From: Haloferax marisrubri
Lineage (GTDB): Archaea > Halobacteriota > Halobacteria > Halobacteriales > Haloferacaceae
Reading direction: 5' to 3'
Assembly (NCBI RefSeq): GCF_001469875.2
Contig: NZ_LOPW02000016.1
Location: 1 to 64,000, forward strand
Length of the DNA: 64,000 nt
The position numbers and the translations under genes were made by a program. Below the pieces are notes generated by a model. The model saw only the letters and a program-made list of their open reading frames with translations. It ran no database searches and was not told the DNA's origin. Every line of letters begins with the position of its first letter. The first letter of the stretch is position 1. Below, piece by piece: positions 34,018 to 44,422 of this stretch.

Positions 34018-37000
34018 ATGGGTTTTGATCCGTTCGAGAAGCAGTTCGGCAACAACAGCAAACAGGTCGACGAAGTATTCCGAGAATCGCGCCTCGATGG
34101 TCGTGGGCTGAGTGAAACTCAGTGGCCTGCACAGATCGACCGCGCAGCGACGGACCTCCTCTACGGTGTCGCAATTGGTGGGGGAACGAGCACAGGTGAT
34201 ATCGGGGGAGTCATCGATCAAGTAAACTTCTCGGAGGCAACCGGGAGGTTCTACGTCGACGGACTCAGAGATCTCGGTGGTTCCGGTTCTGACCTCGACC
34301 GATCCCTGAGACGATACGATTCAGAAGCCGTCGGGAAATTGGCCTTCCACCTCAACAAGTTCCGAAAGGAGCTCTCAGAGCACGGAGATGGTCAGATGGA
34401 CGTCGACAGGGCGGTGGAAGCTCTCGTCGAAAAGGCAGCTACCGAGGCTATCGAAGATAGTGTTCGCGTCGACGCGAACGACGGTGCTGGACTCCGGCAA
34501 CTCCGCGATTCGAGTTCTGCGTCCGACCTCGTGATGAAACTGTTCTCTGATCCGAGCGTCGAAGCGTACGCCGACGCTCTCATAGGAACTGTTTCGGATC
34601 GATCGACTACGACGAGTGGGCTGCTCGCTCGGCTAGACGAAGCCAGGATGACGACCCCGCTGTGGAAGCATCAGAAGCAGGCACTTCGAAAGTGGTTCGA
34701 GAGTGACCAGAAAGGCTACGTGAACATGGCGACGGCTACGGGGAAGACCGTTCTCGGTCTCGCGACGATCGCTGCTAGATACGGTGCTCTCCATCCAGTC
34801 GATGCTCCCATCGCAGAGGATTACGAAACAGGGGGATCTGACCCACGAATTCTGGTTGTCGCCGGGAACAATCTCCTGCTGTCACAGTGGCGCGAAGAGT
34901 TAGACGAACACCTCGATATCCCGAAAGACAGGACCGTCCCCGTGGATGGAGACGGTGGGAAAGACATCGAACTTGGGTGGGGGACCATCGAGTTCAGGAC
35001 TGCGCAGTCTCTCCTCACCACCCCATCGCTCCGTGGATACGACCTCGTCATTTTGGACGAGGCACACCAGTATTCACGACGGAAACGAGGTGACGAACGA
35101 GGTTGGGGTGACGTCTTCGAGGAACTCGTCGATGGGAGTGACGCGATCTTGGCGATGTCTGGATCCGTGGACGGTGGGTGGAAAGGTGACGACGCTGCGG
35201 AGAACGCCCTCGAAAACCATCTCGATAGGTGTTACCGGTTTACCATTCCGATGGCGCGTAACCACGGTGTCATCGCAGACTTTAGCTGGGAAGTTCACTA
35301 CGCTGCAGCGACCGAGGAAGACGAAACGAAACTGGCAGAGCAGACACAAATAATCCGGAAAAACCTCGACTCGCTTACTGGGGAACTGGATGCAGAGAAC
35401 TTGGGTGTCGACCCCGACGACCTCCCAACACAGGTCGGATCGTATGCAGACTTGCAGTCCTTCGCACAGTCGAACGCCGGTAACAACCTCCGTGAGCAGT
35501 CAGAGGAGTTCGACCTTCTCGCGACTGCGTTGTTCACACGCCGCCCAGTTCGCTGGAACCTCTCACCACAAGACGACGCAATTGTCGAACTTATTAAAAG
35601 ACACGCACCTGCGCAGAAAACCGTAGTCCTCGTCCAGAACTACGATGACGCATCTCGGCTTCGGACACGCCTTGTCGAGAACGAAGGGTTCTCCGACGAC
35701 AGCGTCATCGCTCTCGAAAGTGGCGACGACGACCGGACCGAGAAAATCGGCCGATTCAAAGACACAGCTGGCGGCGTCCTCCTCGGGTCTGGCAAACTAC
35801 TGGGGACGGGTGTGAACATGCCCGATGCTGAAGTCGCGGTCAACGTCGCCAGCGGTGGTGTGAACGCGTCCCTCGTTCAGCGGATCGGTCGAGTCCTTCG
35901 GAACCCAAAAGGCGACAAGGAGGCTCGATTCTACCACGTCGTCCCGACTGCAGTCCACGAACACGCAATCGACCCACACGAGGACGGTCAACAACTTCTC
36001 CGCCGAGCGGCCGAGTTCTCTGCACTCGGAGAGACGTTCAAAGAGGCGCCAGGGTTCTCCGTTGCGACTGAAAACGTCGGGGTGACTGTCTCTGCCCTAG
36101 AAGTTGCAGGCGAAGAGACGCTCTCCACCCGACCCGACAGCCACATAGGGGAACTCGTCGATACTGACGCCGCTGCCGACGCTCTCAGAGAACTTCGTGC
36201 TGCAGTCCAAGCGGACGAGGCCAGCGCCGGAGAGCAGATTGAGCCGGTCGTTGCTCGTCACTGGCCACCGACGACCTCTGACGACGATACTGGATCCTCC
36301 GCTTCCGGAAGTGAAGGTGAGGAGGAACCACAGAGTGAGGGCCTCTTCCCGACACGGAACGAGAAGTACGAACGATATCGGCTTGCACTCGACAGGTACC
36401 GTGCCGCGAAGGGCGTCGCAGAGCACCTGCTGGGGATCGACTACGAGTTCCATCGTGAGAATGGTTCGTACGTCGTGTACCTGCCCTCGGAGTACAGTGG
36501 GTCCGAGTTCCACGAACATCTCGAAGAGGCACTCGACGAGTACCGTCGCATCAAGGCGGTGGTGAACGGTGAAGACGGTGAGAAAGGGTCGCTGCCAAAA
36601 TACCGTGCAGAGTGGCCCGCACCACCGAAATCGACTGCAGCGATGGTCGACGAAGGGATCGCTGCTGCCATCGGCACGGACTACTCAGAAGATGACCCAC
36701 TGTTCTTTGCTCGCGAAGATGGCGAGCTCTACGAACTCCCACTCCCAGATGGGCGGCGGCTCGCGGTTGACCGGGTGTATGACCCGACTGAGACCACAGA
36801 CGATGGAGGCGCACCAAACGTGGTTCGGGTGTCGACAACGTTGGTCGAAGTTGCGCGCGGCCGTCTCGACGCCGAGACGAAATCGTCCATAGACCAGACG
36901 ATAGAGTCGTGGACTCGCGACCTTATCGTCGGCTCGCTCAGTGGAGAACTGCCAGCCTTCGCCGGCGACGTCGAAATTGGTGAGCAGACGACACCGGTCG

Positions 37001-37242
37001 AGCTTTCAGATGACATCCTCTCGTTCGTACAGGCGAGTTGTGAGAACGAGAGCAGCCCGTTCACTAAACCCGACGTCCTCGTCGAGACTGCGATGCGGTC
37101 CGCACTCGACATCGAACCGGGGGCGACAGAAACGGTGAGCACCGAGGTTTCGGCAGACGTTGCTGCGCTAGCAAGAGAAAACGACATCGACCTCGAGGCT
37201 GCGCTGAGGAGTGCACTCGAACAGGAGCTTCAGAAGTGGTGA
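34018..37242 (+). CDS. SF2 DEAH helicase with triple RHH-like tail
   Basis: 1074 aa. The N-terminal ~220 residues are helical and unassigned. The core shows WKHQKQALRKW (Q region), ATATGKT (about 238-244), DEAH (about 347-350), the motif III variant SGS (about 378), VLVQNYDD, GTGVNMPDAEVAVNVAS (V) and QRIGRVLRN (about 621-629, VI). It belongs to the restriction-type SF2 group that unwinds or translocates on double-stranded DNA. Low-complexity acidic linkers follow. The final ~140 residues (from ~936) hold three RHH-like units (VVRVSTTLVEVARGRL; TPVELSDDILSFVQA; VSTEVSADVAALAREN), the same tail type as three other proteins here. The stop overlaps the next gene's ATG. Confidence 0.85.
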   Translation: MGFDPFEKQFGNNSKQVDEVFRESRLDGRGLSETQWPAQIDRAATDLLYGVAIGGGTSTGDIGGVIDQVNFSEATGRFYVDGLRDLGGSGSDLDRSLRRYDSEAVGKLAFHLNKFRKELSEHGDGQMDVDRAVEALVEKAATEAIEDSVRVDANDGAGLRQLRDSSSASDLVMKLFSDPSVEAYADALIGTVSDRSTTTSGLLARLDEARMTTPLWKHQKQALRKWFESDQKGYVNMATATGKTVLGLATIAARYGALHPVDAPIAEDYETGGSDPRILVVAGNNLLLSQWREELDEHLDIPKDRTVPVDGDGGKDIELGWGTIEFRTAQSLLTTPSLRGYDLVILDEAHQYSRRKRGDERGWGDVFEELVDGSDAILAMSGSVDGGWKGDDAAENALENHLDRCYRFTIPMARNHGVIADFSWEVHYAAATEEDETKLAEQTQIIRKNLDSLTGELDAENLGVDPDDLPTQVGSYADLQSFAQSNAGNNLREQSEEFDLLATALFTRRPVRWNLSPQDDAIVELIKRHAPAQKTVVLVQNYDDASRLRTRLVENEGFSDDSVIALESGDDDRTEKIGRFKDTAGGVLLGSGKLLGTGVNMPDAEVAVNVASGGVNASLVQRIGRVLRNPKGDKEARFYHVVPTAVHEHAIDPHEDGQQLLRRAAEFSALGETFKEAPGFSVATENVGVTVSALEVAGEETLSTRPDSHIGELVDTDAAADALRELRAAVQADEASAGEQIEPVVARHWPPTTSDDDTGSSASGSEGEEEPQSEGLFPTRNEKYERYRLALDRYRAAKGVAEHLLGIDYEFHRENGSYVVYLPSEYSGSEFHEHLEEALDEYRRIKAVVNGEDGEKGSLPKYRAEWPAPPKSTAAMVDEGIAAAIGTDYSEDDPLFFAREDGELYELPLPDGRRLAVDRVYDPTETTDDGGAPNVVRVSTTLVEVARGRLDAETKSSIDQTIESWTRDLIVGSLSGELPAFAGDVEIGEQTTPVELSDDILSFVQASCENESSPFTKPDVLVETAMRSALDIEPGATETVSTEVSADVAALARENDIDLEAALRSALEQELQKW

Positions 37243-40200
37243 TGAACGAAGTGACTCAGCAAGCTTCCCAGTCCGTGTTGTTCCACGGGCCCGATGCAGA
37301 AGCCCTCGACGACGCAGCGTTTCAGTGGGCACACGCGCACTCGTCCGGACTCCCCGAGAGTATCCTGTACCTCACGAATCAACCCCACAGAGAGACGGTC
37401 GTAGAGACACAGTGGCAGGAAGTCGGAAGACCCGCTGAGCTCGTCGCGATGAGTCTGGACGACTTCGTCGATCGCTGCTACGACCGGACAGCGATCGGTG
37501 GCCCGTCGACACGAATCGACCAACCGACCCGACAACGCTTGATGGAACGAGCGGTCGAATCGCTTCCTGAGGAGTCACCACTCCACAGCGACAGAGACGG
37601 ACTTCCGTCGACAGGCTTGACTGGTGAACTGGAAGACCTCTTCAGCTTACTCGAATTCGCTGGTGTACTCGACGTCGACACGTTGCAACAGCGACTCCGT
37701 GACGAAGGTCTCCCGAACCTCGCCGACGAACTCGGTCGTGTTGCAGCGGAATTCTACGGTGGACGAGACGACATCGAAGACGGATCTGGCACCGTTCTCC
37801 AGGCCGAACGGTATCAGCACGTCGAAAGCATCGACCCATCTTCGATCTTCGAACACGTCGACGCCGTCATTGTCGCCGGATTCGACCGGTTCTCGGTACT
37901 CGCTGAGCGGGTCGTCGCGACGATTGCAGAGACGTGGCCGACGGCTGGAACGGTCGTCCGACTCACCGACACTGACGAACCAGTGGGTGTCGACGTCGCT
38001 GCCGACCGTGCTTGGTCGTTCTTCAACGACGACCTCGAGTTCGAAGCACAACATATCACCTCACGATCTGACCTTCCACGTGAGAACGCAAAGCTCGCAG
38101 CATCGCTCTTCCGCCGTGAGGGGCCGACTATCGACAACACCGAACTTACTGCTGACTTCGTGGTCCCGTCGTCTCTCGAAGCCGAGGTCCGTTTCGTTGG
38201 TCGGCAGGTCCAGCAACTCGTTGGAGAAGGTGTCGACCTCGACGATATCGCCGTCGTTCCGACCTCGTCACAGGCGTACGTACCGGCACTCGCCGCCGAG
38301 TTCGAGAGTCGTCGGATCCGATACGCAGCGAACAAGCAGTACGATGTCGACGAGACCGCGACTGGAACAGCACTCATCGCGGCACTCGATCTCGTAATGG
38401 ACGACGATCCCGACGCACTCACGAAGATCGTCGACAATCCAGTCGTTACATTCGGCGAGTGGTGGCCGTCTGGGCAGTCACGTCGAGAAGTCCACGATAT
38501 GATTACCGAAGCCGTCGAATCCGACGACTTCGACGACGGGATTTCGCAGTCCAGTGACGAAGTCGAGCAGTTCGTTTCAGACGTTCGGTCGCAGGCATCC
38601 ACAATTCAGACTTCGGACACTCCACTTGCTGAATTTAGAGCGTTCATCTCGGACCTCGGCATCGACGAGACCGTCGAGAACCGGGAGACGACCGGATCGC
38701 AACGCGTCGTCCGAAGTGGTGTTCGGCGTGTCCTCGATGCAGTCGACCGAACCGCTGTCGACCGTGGTGGCGTGCTCGAACGTGCACGACACGCACTGTC
38801 CGGGGCATCTGTGACAGATACTCCCCGAGGGTGGGACGGTCGCGTCGACATCATCGACGCGGGTTCGGTCGGGGCGAGAGCCTACGACTACGTCTTCGTC
38901 GTTGGCCTCACCGCCTCTCACTTCCCGGGTGGAAACGGTCGGTTAGCACTGTATCAGCGCGTCACAGACGCGCACGAAGATTTCGAGGAGGCAGACCACG
39001 CTCGACGTGCCGAGTACCGCATCGCTGGGTTACTCGGTTCGTCGGCCTCGATAGTGTTCTCACGCCCATCGAAACAACTCGATGGCACGAAATACGTCGA
39101 CGCATCCATTCTCGCGGAGCTTCGCCGTGTGACTGACACGAAGACGACAGTCAGAGACGAGTTCGAGAACCTGTTCGACTCGACTGTCTCACACCGAGAC
39201 GTTGTGGGTTCCCGAGGAGACCTTCACCGTGCGTTTGGTCTCGTTGGTGTCTCGGGTGGCAAACCCGCTGTTGCGGACGCGATCGAGACTGCAGAGTCCA
39301 GTGGGGTATTCGAGATGGCACCCGGTGCGAACGACGCGCTCACTCGGCCACAATCTCCTTGCAGTCGGAATGGTGTTCGGACTGCGTCATCTCGCGACCG
39401 GGCACAACTCGACGATCGAAATGGGTGGCTCTCGGAAGCGACGGCAACAGTCCTCTCTCTCGAACCCAAACCACTCTCACCCACTGCGGCTGAGGACTAT
39501 GCAGCATGTCCGTTCAAGTACTACGCCAGGCGAGTTCTCGAACTGGACGACGACGACGAGACGACTGTTCCGATGGCCCGGGGGACGGTTGTCCACGATA
39601 TACTCGAGGCGTTTTACGAGCGCCTCGCTGAACAGGAGGGACGTCCAGTACCGCTGGGCTCGTTCTCTCGGTCCGAGCTCGAAGGTGAACTTCTCGAAGC
39701 TGCACTATCGAGGCTCCGTGGAGCAGACAAGACAGAACGAGAAGCACTCGACGACGAGTGGCGGTATCGGCATCTCGTGGGACTGGGGACAGCTAGCTCG
39801 AACCCGTACTACACGCTCCCCGGAATAGAGGCGGAAGCATCTGGCATCTTTGTGCGGTTCCTCGACGAAGAGGTCCGGTTCCACGTCGACCCAGACGACG
39901 ACCTTCGAGATGGTCCAGTCACGGTTGCACCGTGCCAATTCGAACAGCGCTTGTCTGGCTTAGTGGGTTCCGTTGAAATGTTCGGGTATCTCGACCGCCA
40001 AGACCGAAGTGATGGTGGCCTCGCCGTCGTCAGGGACTACAAGACCGGGAAAACGCCGTCGGAACGAGACACACTGGATGGCATCAAATTCCAACTTCCC
40101 GTGTATGCGAAGCTACTCGAGCAAACGGAAGACGTCGAAGTAGTTGGCGGGACGTACTACCGTCTCCGGAAACCGGGCGACGTATCATCCAACGCGGGAC

Positions 40201-40553
40201 AGGTGACCTTCGACGACGTTGCTGCATGGTATGGACACGGGGGGACACCGACTGTCCGTGGGCGAACACCGGCGATAGAGACGAGAGATGGGTTCCGCGA
40301 GTTGCTCGACGAGGTCGTTCCCGACCGACTCTCACAGATCGTCAACGGTATCGAGTCAGGAGTCTTTCATCCGACAACCAACAAAGAAGATGCGGCGGGG
40401 TGCTCGTCGTGTGCGTTCCGAGACGCCTGCGACGTTCGACACCACAGACGGCGCGACCTCGTAGCGAATCTCGAATCAGCGGAACGGGACGCCTACGTTC
40501 CACCGATGGCGCGCGGTGTCGAGTGGGAACCGACTGTGGAGCGTGACGAGTAA
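37242..40553 (+). CDS. addB: AddB/RexB-like nuclease subunit
   Basis: 1103 aa from ATG 37242. The N-terminus resembles a UvrD-like P-loop strand but reads VLFHGPDAEALDDAAF, without GKT, so the ATPase site is dead. The middle retains helicase-like strands (DIIDAGSVGARAYDYVFVVGL, about 545-565). The C-terminal PD-(D/E)XK domain has ACPFKYYARRVLEL (Cys ~756), ARGTVVHDILEAFY, VVRDYKTGK (Asp ~932, Lys ~934) and LPVYAKLL. A trailing CSSCAFRDAC completes a four-Cys iron-sulfur cluster as in AddB/Cas4. With the overlapping helicase downstream it makes an AddAB-type end-resection complex, known in bacteria and found in haloarchaea. The symbol is by similarity. Confidence 0.83.
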   Translation: MNEVTQQASQSVLFHGPDAEALDDAAFQWAHAHSSGLPESILYLTNQPHRETVVETQWQEVGRPAELVAMSLDDFVDRCYDRTAIGGPSTRIDQPTRQRLMERAVESLPEESPLHSDRDGLPSTGLTGELEDLFSLLEFAGVLDVDTLQQRLRDEGLPNLADELGRVAAEFYGGRDDIEDGSGTVLQAERYQHVESIDPSSIFEHVDAVIVAGFDRFSVLAERVVATIAETWPTAGTVVRLTDTDEPVGVDVAADRAWSFFNDDLEFEAQHITSRSDLPRENAKLAASLFRREGPTIDNTELTADFVVPSSLEAEVRFVGRQVQQLVGEGVDLDDIAVVPTSSQAYVPALAAEFESRRIRYAANKQYDVDETATGTALIAALDLVMDDDPDALTKIVDNPVVTFGEWWPSGQSRREVHDMITEAVESDDFDDGISQSSDEVEQFVSDVRSQASTIQTSDTPLAEFRAFISDLGIDETVENRETTGSQRVVRSGVRRVLDAVDRTAVDRGGVLERARHALSGASVTDTPRGWDGRVDIIDAGSVGARAYDYVFVVGLTASHFPGGNGRLALYQRVTDAHEDFEEADHARRAEYRIAGLLGSSASIVFSRPSKQLDGTKYVDASILAELRRVTDTKTTVRDEFENLFDSTVSHRDVVGSRGDLHRAFGLVGVSGGKPAVADAIETAESSGVFEMAPGANDALTRPQSPCSRNGVRTASSRDRAQLDDRNGWLSEATATVLSLEPKPLSPTAAEDYAACPFKYYARRVLELDDDDETTVPMARGTVVHDILEAFYERLAEQEGRPVPLGSFSRSELEGELLEAALSRLRGADKTEREALDDEWRYRHLVGLGTASSNPYYTLPGIEAEASGIFVRFLDEEVRFHVDPDDDLRDGPVTVAPCQFEQRLSGLVGSVEMFGYLDRQDRSDGGLAVVRDYKTGKTPSERDTLDGIKFQLPVYAKLLEQTEDVEVVGGTYYRLRKPGDVSSNAGQVTFDDVAAWYGHGGTPTVRGRTPAIETRDGFRELLDEVVPDRLSQIVNGIESGVFHPTTNKEDAAGCSSCAFRDACDVRHHRRRDLVANLESAERDAYVPPMARGVEWEPTVERDE

Positions 40554-40555
40554 CG

Positions 40556-43500
40556 ATGGAACGAGACGAACTTACAGACCAACAGAAGCAGGCGGTACAG
40601 ACTATCGACGAGAACTACCCACTGACCGCGGGTGCAGGGACCGGAAAGACGACGACGTTGTCGTTTCGGTATCTAGAACTCCTCGAACAGAACGAAGAGC
40701 TCCTCCCCGAGAATATCCTCGTGACGACGTTCACGCGGCGTGCAGCGCGTGAACTCACCGCGAAAGTTCGGGAACGAGTCCTCACTCGACTCTCGGAAGC
40801 GGATTCAGAAACTGACTACGAACGATGGCGGGACGTTCTCATCGGGCTCGAAGACGCGTACATCCACACGCTCCACGCGTTCTGTCAGCGTGTTCTCTCC
40901 GAACACGCGACTGCAGTCGATGGTCTCGACCCGGGATTCGACACGCTCGACGACGTGGAGGCGACGCGTCTGCGGAGTGATGTTATCGACGACATCCTCT
41001 CGGATCGGCCGCCAGCTGTCGAACAAGCACTACCTGCTTTCTCCGAGTACACGCTTCGTGAGGCCCTGCTCGACCTACTGGGGAAGCGTCCCTTATCTGA
41101 ACAGTGGGCCTCGTACTGGAGTGCGCCTGAGCGAACGACTGATGAGTACGTTGAGTACGTCGAACGCGTTCTTCATCCGTTCCCAGTCAACGAACTTGTC
41201 ACTCGACTCGACGACGAAGATCTTCGAACAGACGTCACAGAACTTCGAGAACTGCTCGATAACCTCTCGTCGTCACCAAGTGGAAAGCGAACGAGATATG
41301 CAGTTACACTCCGCGACCTGTTCGACGAACTGGAGGGGGTTGCAGACAACGAAGCGTACGAACGCGTGCTCGATGTCTGCGATACTCTCACCACGTCTAG
41401 CGGTGGCCTTCGAGCAAACTACACACCGACGAACGGAGATTGGAACGGCGACGACGTGGGACAGGAGCGTGTCGGAGAACTCGTGGAGTCGATTCTGCGG
41501 TCGCTCGGTGTCCCGGAACTCACCGAGGCCGACATCGATACGAGCGTCGACCGTGAGACAGCGCAGTACGTCTTCGCCCTCGCCCGGTTGCTGAACGAGG
41601 TCGCACAAGAGTACCGTTCACGACTTCGGGAACGGAATGCAACCGACTACGCGGGGTTAGTCGAACGAACGAGCAGGCTTCTCGACAGAGAGGCTGGCGT
41701 TGAGGACGTTCGTACCTCGCTTCGAGAGCAGTTCGACTACGTCATGATCGACGAGGTTCAGGATACAGACCCCAGTCAATGGGACATCGTTCAGTCCCTC
41801 ACGAGCCTCGCAGACGAGACTCCGTATGGTGGCAGGAACGTCTTCGTCGTCGGTGACGAAAAGCAGTCTATCTACCGGTTCAGAAACGCAGACGTCTCTG
41901 TTTTCGAAGCGGCACGCCGACGGCTTACCGAGGCTAATGACACTGACGAGACGTCCACAGAAGGTCGGTACGAGCTTCAGGACAACTTCCGATCGCTCGA
42001 TCCTGTCCTTCGATTTACGAACGCCCTCTTCGAGGAGGTGTTTCAACGTGGCCCCGACGCCGACTTCGAAGCAGAACCTCAGGCTCTCGGTCCCAATCGA
42101 GACCACGACGGAGACGTGGACCCAGTCGTCGAGTATCTCCTCGTTCCAGACGACGAACTCGCTGTCGACCTCTTACCGGTGGAACACCCATTCCGAGAGG
42201 AGAGTGGAGACGAACGACGGTGGAACGAGGCTCGGGCCGTTGCCTCGCGAATCACACACCTCGTAGAAGGTGAGACAAAGGTGTACGAGCCGGATCCGGA
42301 GGACGGAGTAGAGCCACCGCACGACAGACTGGCGAGCTACGACGACGTGGCGGTCATCATCCGCAAACGAACCCACCTCGGCGCGTTCAAACGGGCGTTC
42401 GACGAGACGGGTATCCCCTACACCGTCGTCAACGGCGAGGGGTACTTCGATACCCCAGAAGTTCGGACGCTTCTCAACCTCTTTCGGGTCCTCGCTGACC
42501 CTGAAGACGATATCGCGTTGTACGGATTACTTCGCTCTCCGATGTTCGGGTTCACAGACGACGAACTCGCACCCGGGTCTGTCGGCGGTGACATCTGGCA
42601 GTCCCTCGAAGGCGTCACGACAGGCGAGTTCGCGAAGGCTCGCGAACTCATCGAAGACCTTCGCCACTTGGTCGGGTCGACGGACGACGCTGCTGGTCCG
42701 CAGGTGGATTCGTGGACTGAAGCACTCGACGCTGCACTCGACGCGACAGGATACCTCTCGTCGATCTCTGCAGACAACCGACCCAGTCAAGCGGCAGCGA
42801 ACGTCGAACGGTTCCGTGAGTTACTCAGAGAAGGTGTCGGAAGTGCACAGAGCGTCGGGGAAATCGTCGAGCGTCTCGAAGAGCGTCAAGAGCTAGCGAC
42901 ACACGACCCCGAAGCGTCGATTCCTGACGGCGCAGATGGGGTAAGCGTCCTCACGGTCCACGCAGCCAAAGGTGAAGAGTACCCAATCGTCGTCGTCCCC
43001 GGAATCAGTGACGCCTTCAACACCTCAGCACCCGTCGCAGGTGGCGCCGAGTTCGAACGAATCGACGACAGACCCGCACTCGGCTTGTCGGTCCCCAACC
43101 CAGAGGACCCCTTCGAGAGCATCGATACGGTAGCGAAACAAGGGATCCGGCGACTGCGGCGACAGCGACTCGTTGCAGAGGAGAAGAGAACCTTGTACGT
43201 TGCGTGTACACGTGCACGAGACCACCTCGTCCTCGCTGGAACTCACGGTGGTTCAGATGGGCAGTTGGACGAGGCAGACCCCGAGGACCCGAAGAGTTGG
43301 CGTGACTTCGTTCAGCAACCGCTCCTTGGTCACGACGACCTCCTTGCGACACTTGGCACTAAAGGGACATTCGAAGGCCAGCTGGCACGCGACCCCCTCC
43401 AGGACCCCCCGACGTTCCGTGTTTCACTCCCTCGCCCACCGCTGAACGTTGCTGAAAGAACAGACGCAGTAGCGGATGCACCCACCGAACTCGACGTCAA

Positions 43501-44275
43501 CACTCCACCAGAGAAACCACTCACGTACCGCCTGTCGCCGTTTCAGGTAGCAGACATACTCAAAGAGAACCCTAACGGGGAGTTGGCCTACGACGAACGA
43601 GACCGGACGGTTTACTACCGGCGGCCGGACGACGAGGTGGAAGCCGAGGAGTCCGAAGAATGGCGGGAACGGGATGAGTTCGACGACGAATCGACTCGAG
43701 ATACCCTCTCAGGGATGCCGTTTGGGGAGGCAGTCCACCGGATCGCAGAACTCCGCCTTCCAGACGAGCGGTGGGACGAGATAATCGACGACGCACTCCG
43801 TACACAGGAGTACGACCACGAGATCACAGCAGAAGACAGGGAACGCGTGGCACGCCACGCACAACGTTGTATCGCCTACGTCGACGACGTCTCGGGAGAA
43901 GGCGGGTCGGTCTACCGAGAGTTCCCAGCGTCGGTGGAACTAGTTCACGGAACCATCTCGGGCCTTATCGATTGTCTCGTCGTCGACGAGGTCCTGACCA
44001 TCGTCGACTACAAGACAGGACGTGTGACCGAACAATCAGTCGAGAACAGGGCAACCCAGTACGGTCCACAACTCGAAGCGTACGCTCTCATGGCGCACGA
44101 GTTCGACCCTGACCGCCCTGTGAAGACACAGTTGTATTTCAGCGAACTCGATGCCGTCTCCGAGCAGTCGTTCGCTGCTGGTGAAGGACAAGATTCACTC
44201 TCGGCACTACAAACGTCGCTCGACAAACGGATCAGATCTGTCATAGAAGCGCGACTGGACATCTCGTGGGAGTAA
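40556..44275 (+). CDS. addA: AddA-like UvrD-family helicase-nuclease
   Basis: 1239 aa. All SF1A motifs are present: TDQQKQAVQ (Q), AGAGTGKTTT (about 24-33), TFTRRAARELTAKV (Ia), IDEVQDTD (about 398-405), VVGDEKQSIYRFRNAD (about 430-445, III), GYFDTPEVRTLL (IV), LTVHAAKGEEYPIVV (V, about 798) and YVACTRARDH (VI, about 881). A C-terminal PD-(D/E)XK domain has GEAVHRIAEL, GLIDCLVVDE and IVDYKTGRV (Asp ~1151, Lys ~1153), then YGPQLEAYALM. It should unwind DNA ends and cut them together with the AddB-like partner encoded 2 nt upstream. Helicase and nuclease residues look intact. Confidence 0.9.
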   Translation: MERDELTDQQKQAVQTIDENYPLTAGAGTGKTTTLSFRYLELLEQNEELLPENILVTTFTRRAARELTAKVRERVLTRLSEADSETDYERWRDVLIGLEDAYIHTLHAFCQRVLSEHATAVDGLDPGFDTLDDVEATRLRSDVIDDILSDRPPAVEQALPAFSEYTLREALLDLLGKRPLSEQWASYWSAPERTTDEYVEYVERVLHPFPVNELVTRLDDEDLRTDVTELRELLDNLSSSPSGKRTRYAVTLRDLFDELEGVADNEAYERVLDVCDTLTTSSGGLRANYTPTNGDWNGDDVGQERVGELVESILRSLGVPELTEADIDTSVDRETAQYVFALARLLNEVAQEYRSRLRERNATDYAGLVERTSRLLDREAGVEDVRTSLREQFDYVMIDEVQDTDPSQWDIVQSLTSLADETPYGGRNVFVVGDEKQSIYRFRNADVSVFEAARRRLTEANDTDETSTEGRYELQDNFRSLDPVLRFTNALFEEVFQRGPDADFEAEPQALGPNRDHDGDVDPVVEYLLVPDDELAVDLLPVEHPFREESGDERRWNEARAVASRITHLVEGETKVYEPDPEDGVEPPHDRLASYDDVAVIIRKRTHLGAFKRAFDETGIPYTVVNGEGYFDTPEVRTLLNLFRVLADPEDDIALYGLLRSPMFGFTDDELAPGSVGGDIWQSLEGVTTGEFAKARELIEDLRHLVGSTDDAAGPQVDSWTEALDAALDATGYLSSISADNRPSQAAANVERFRELLREGVGSAQSVGEIVERLEERQELATHDPEASIPDGADGVSVLTVHAAKGEEYPIVVVPGISDAFNTSAPVAGGAEFERIDDRPALGLSVPNPEDPFESIDTVAKQGIRRLRRQRLVAEEKRTLYVACTRARDHLVLAGTHGGSDGQLDEADPEDPKSWRDFVQQPLLGHDDLLATLGTKGTFEGQLARDPLQDPPTFRVSLPRPPLNVAERTDAVADAPTELDVNTPPEKPLTYRLSPFQVADILKENPNGELAYDERDRTVYYRRPDDEVEAEESEEWRERDEFDDESTRDTLSGMPFGEAVHRIAELRLPDERWDEIIDDALRTQEYDHEITAEDRERVARHAQRCIAYVDDVSGEGGSVYREFPASVELVHGTISGLIDCLVVDEVLTIVDYKTGRVTEQSVENRATQYGPQLEAYALMAHEFDPDRPVKTQLYFSELDAVSEQSFAAGEGQDSLSALQTSLDKRIRSVIEARLDISWE

Positions 44276-44422
44276 ACCCCGAGAATACCTGCCGTTGTCG
44301 AACCGAGATACACTCTCAGTTCTACTCTCCGAAAAGGATTGTAGTGTTCGAATGTCGTAAAAATATGATTAGAGGAGTGAGATTGTGCAATACTTAATAT
44401 CGTTGCACGCTGGTGTGTGACT

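Noticed and set aside
37624-38397. Open frames of ~260 codons in other frames of the AddB-like gene (also minus 37814-38602)
   Set aside because: Ser/Arg/Thr-rich compositions of frame-shifted haloarchaeal coding DNA; the AddB frame has the motifs.
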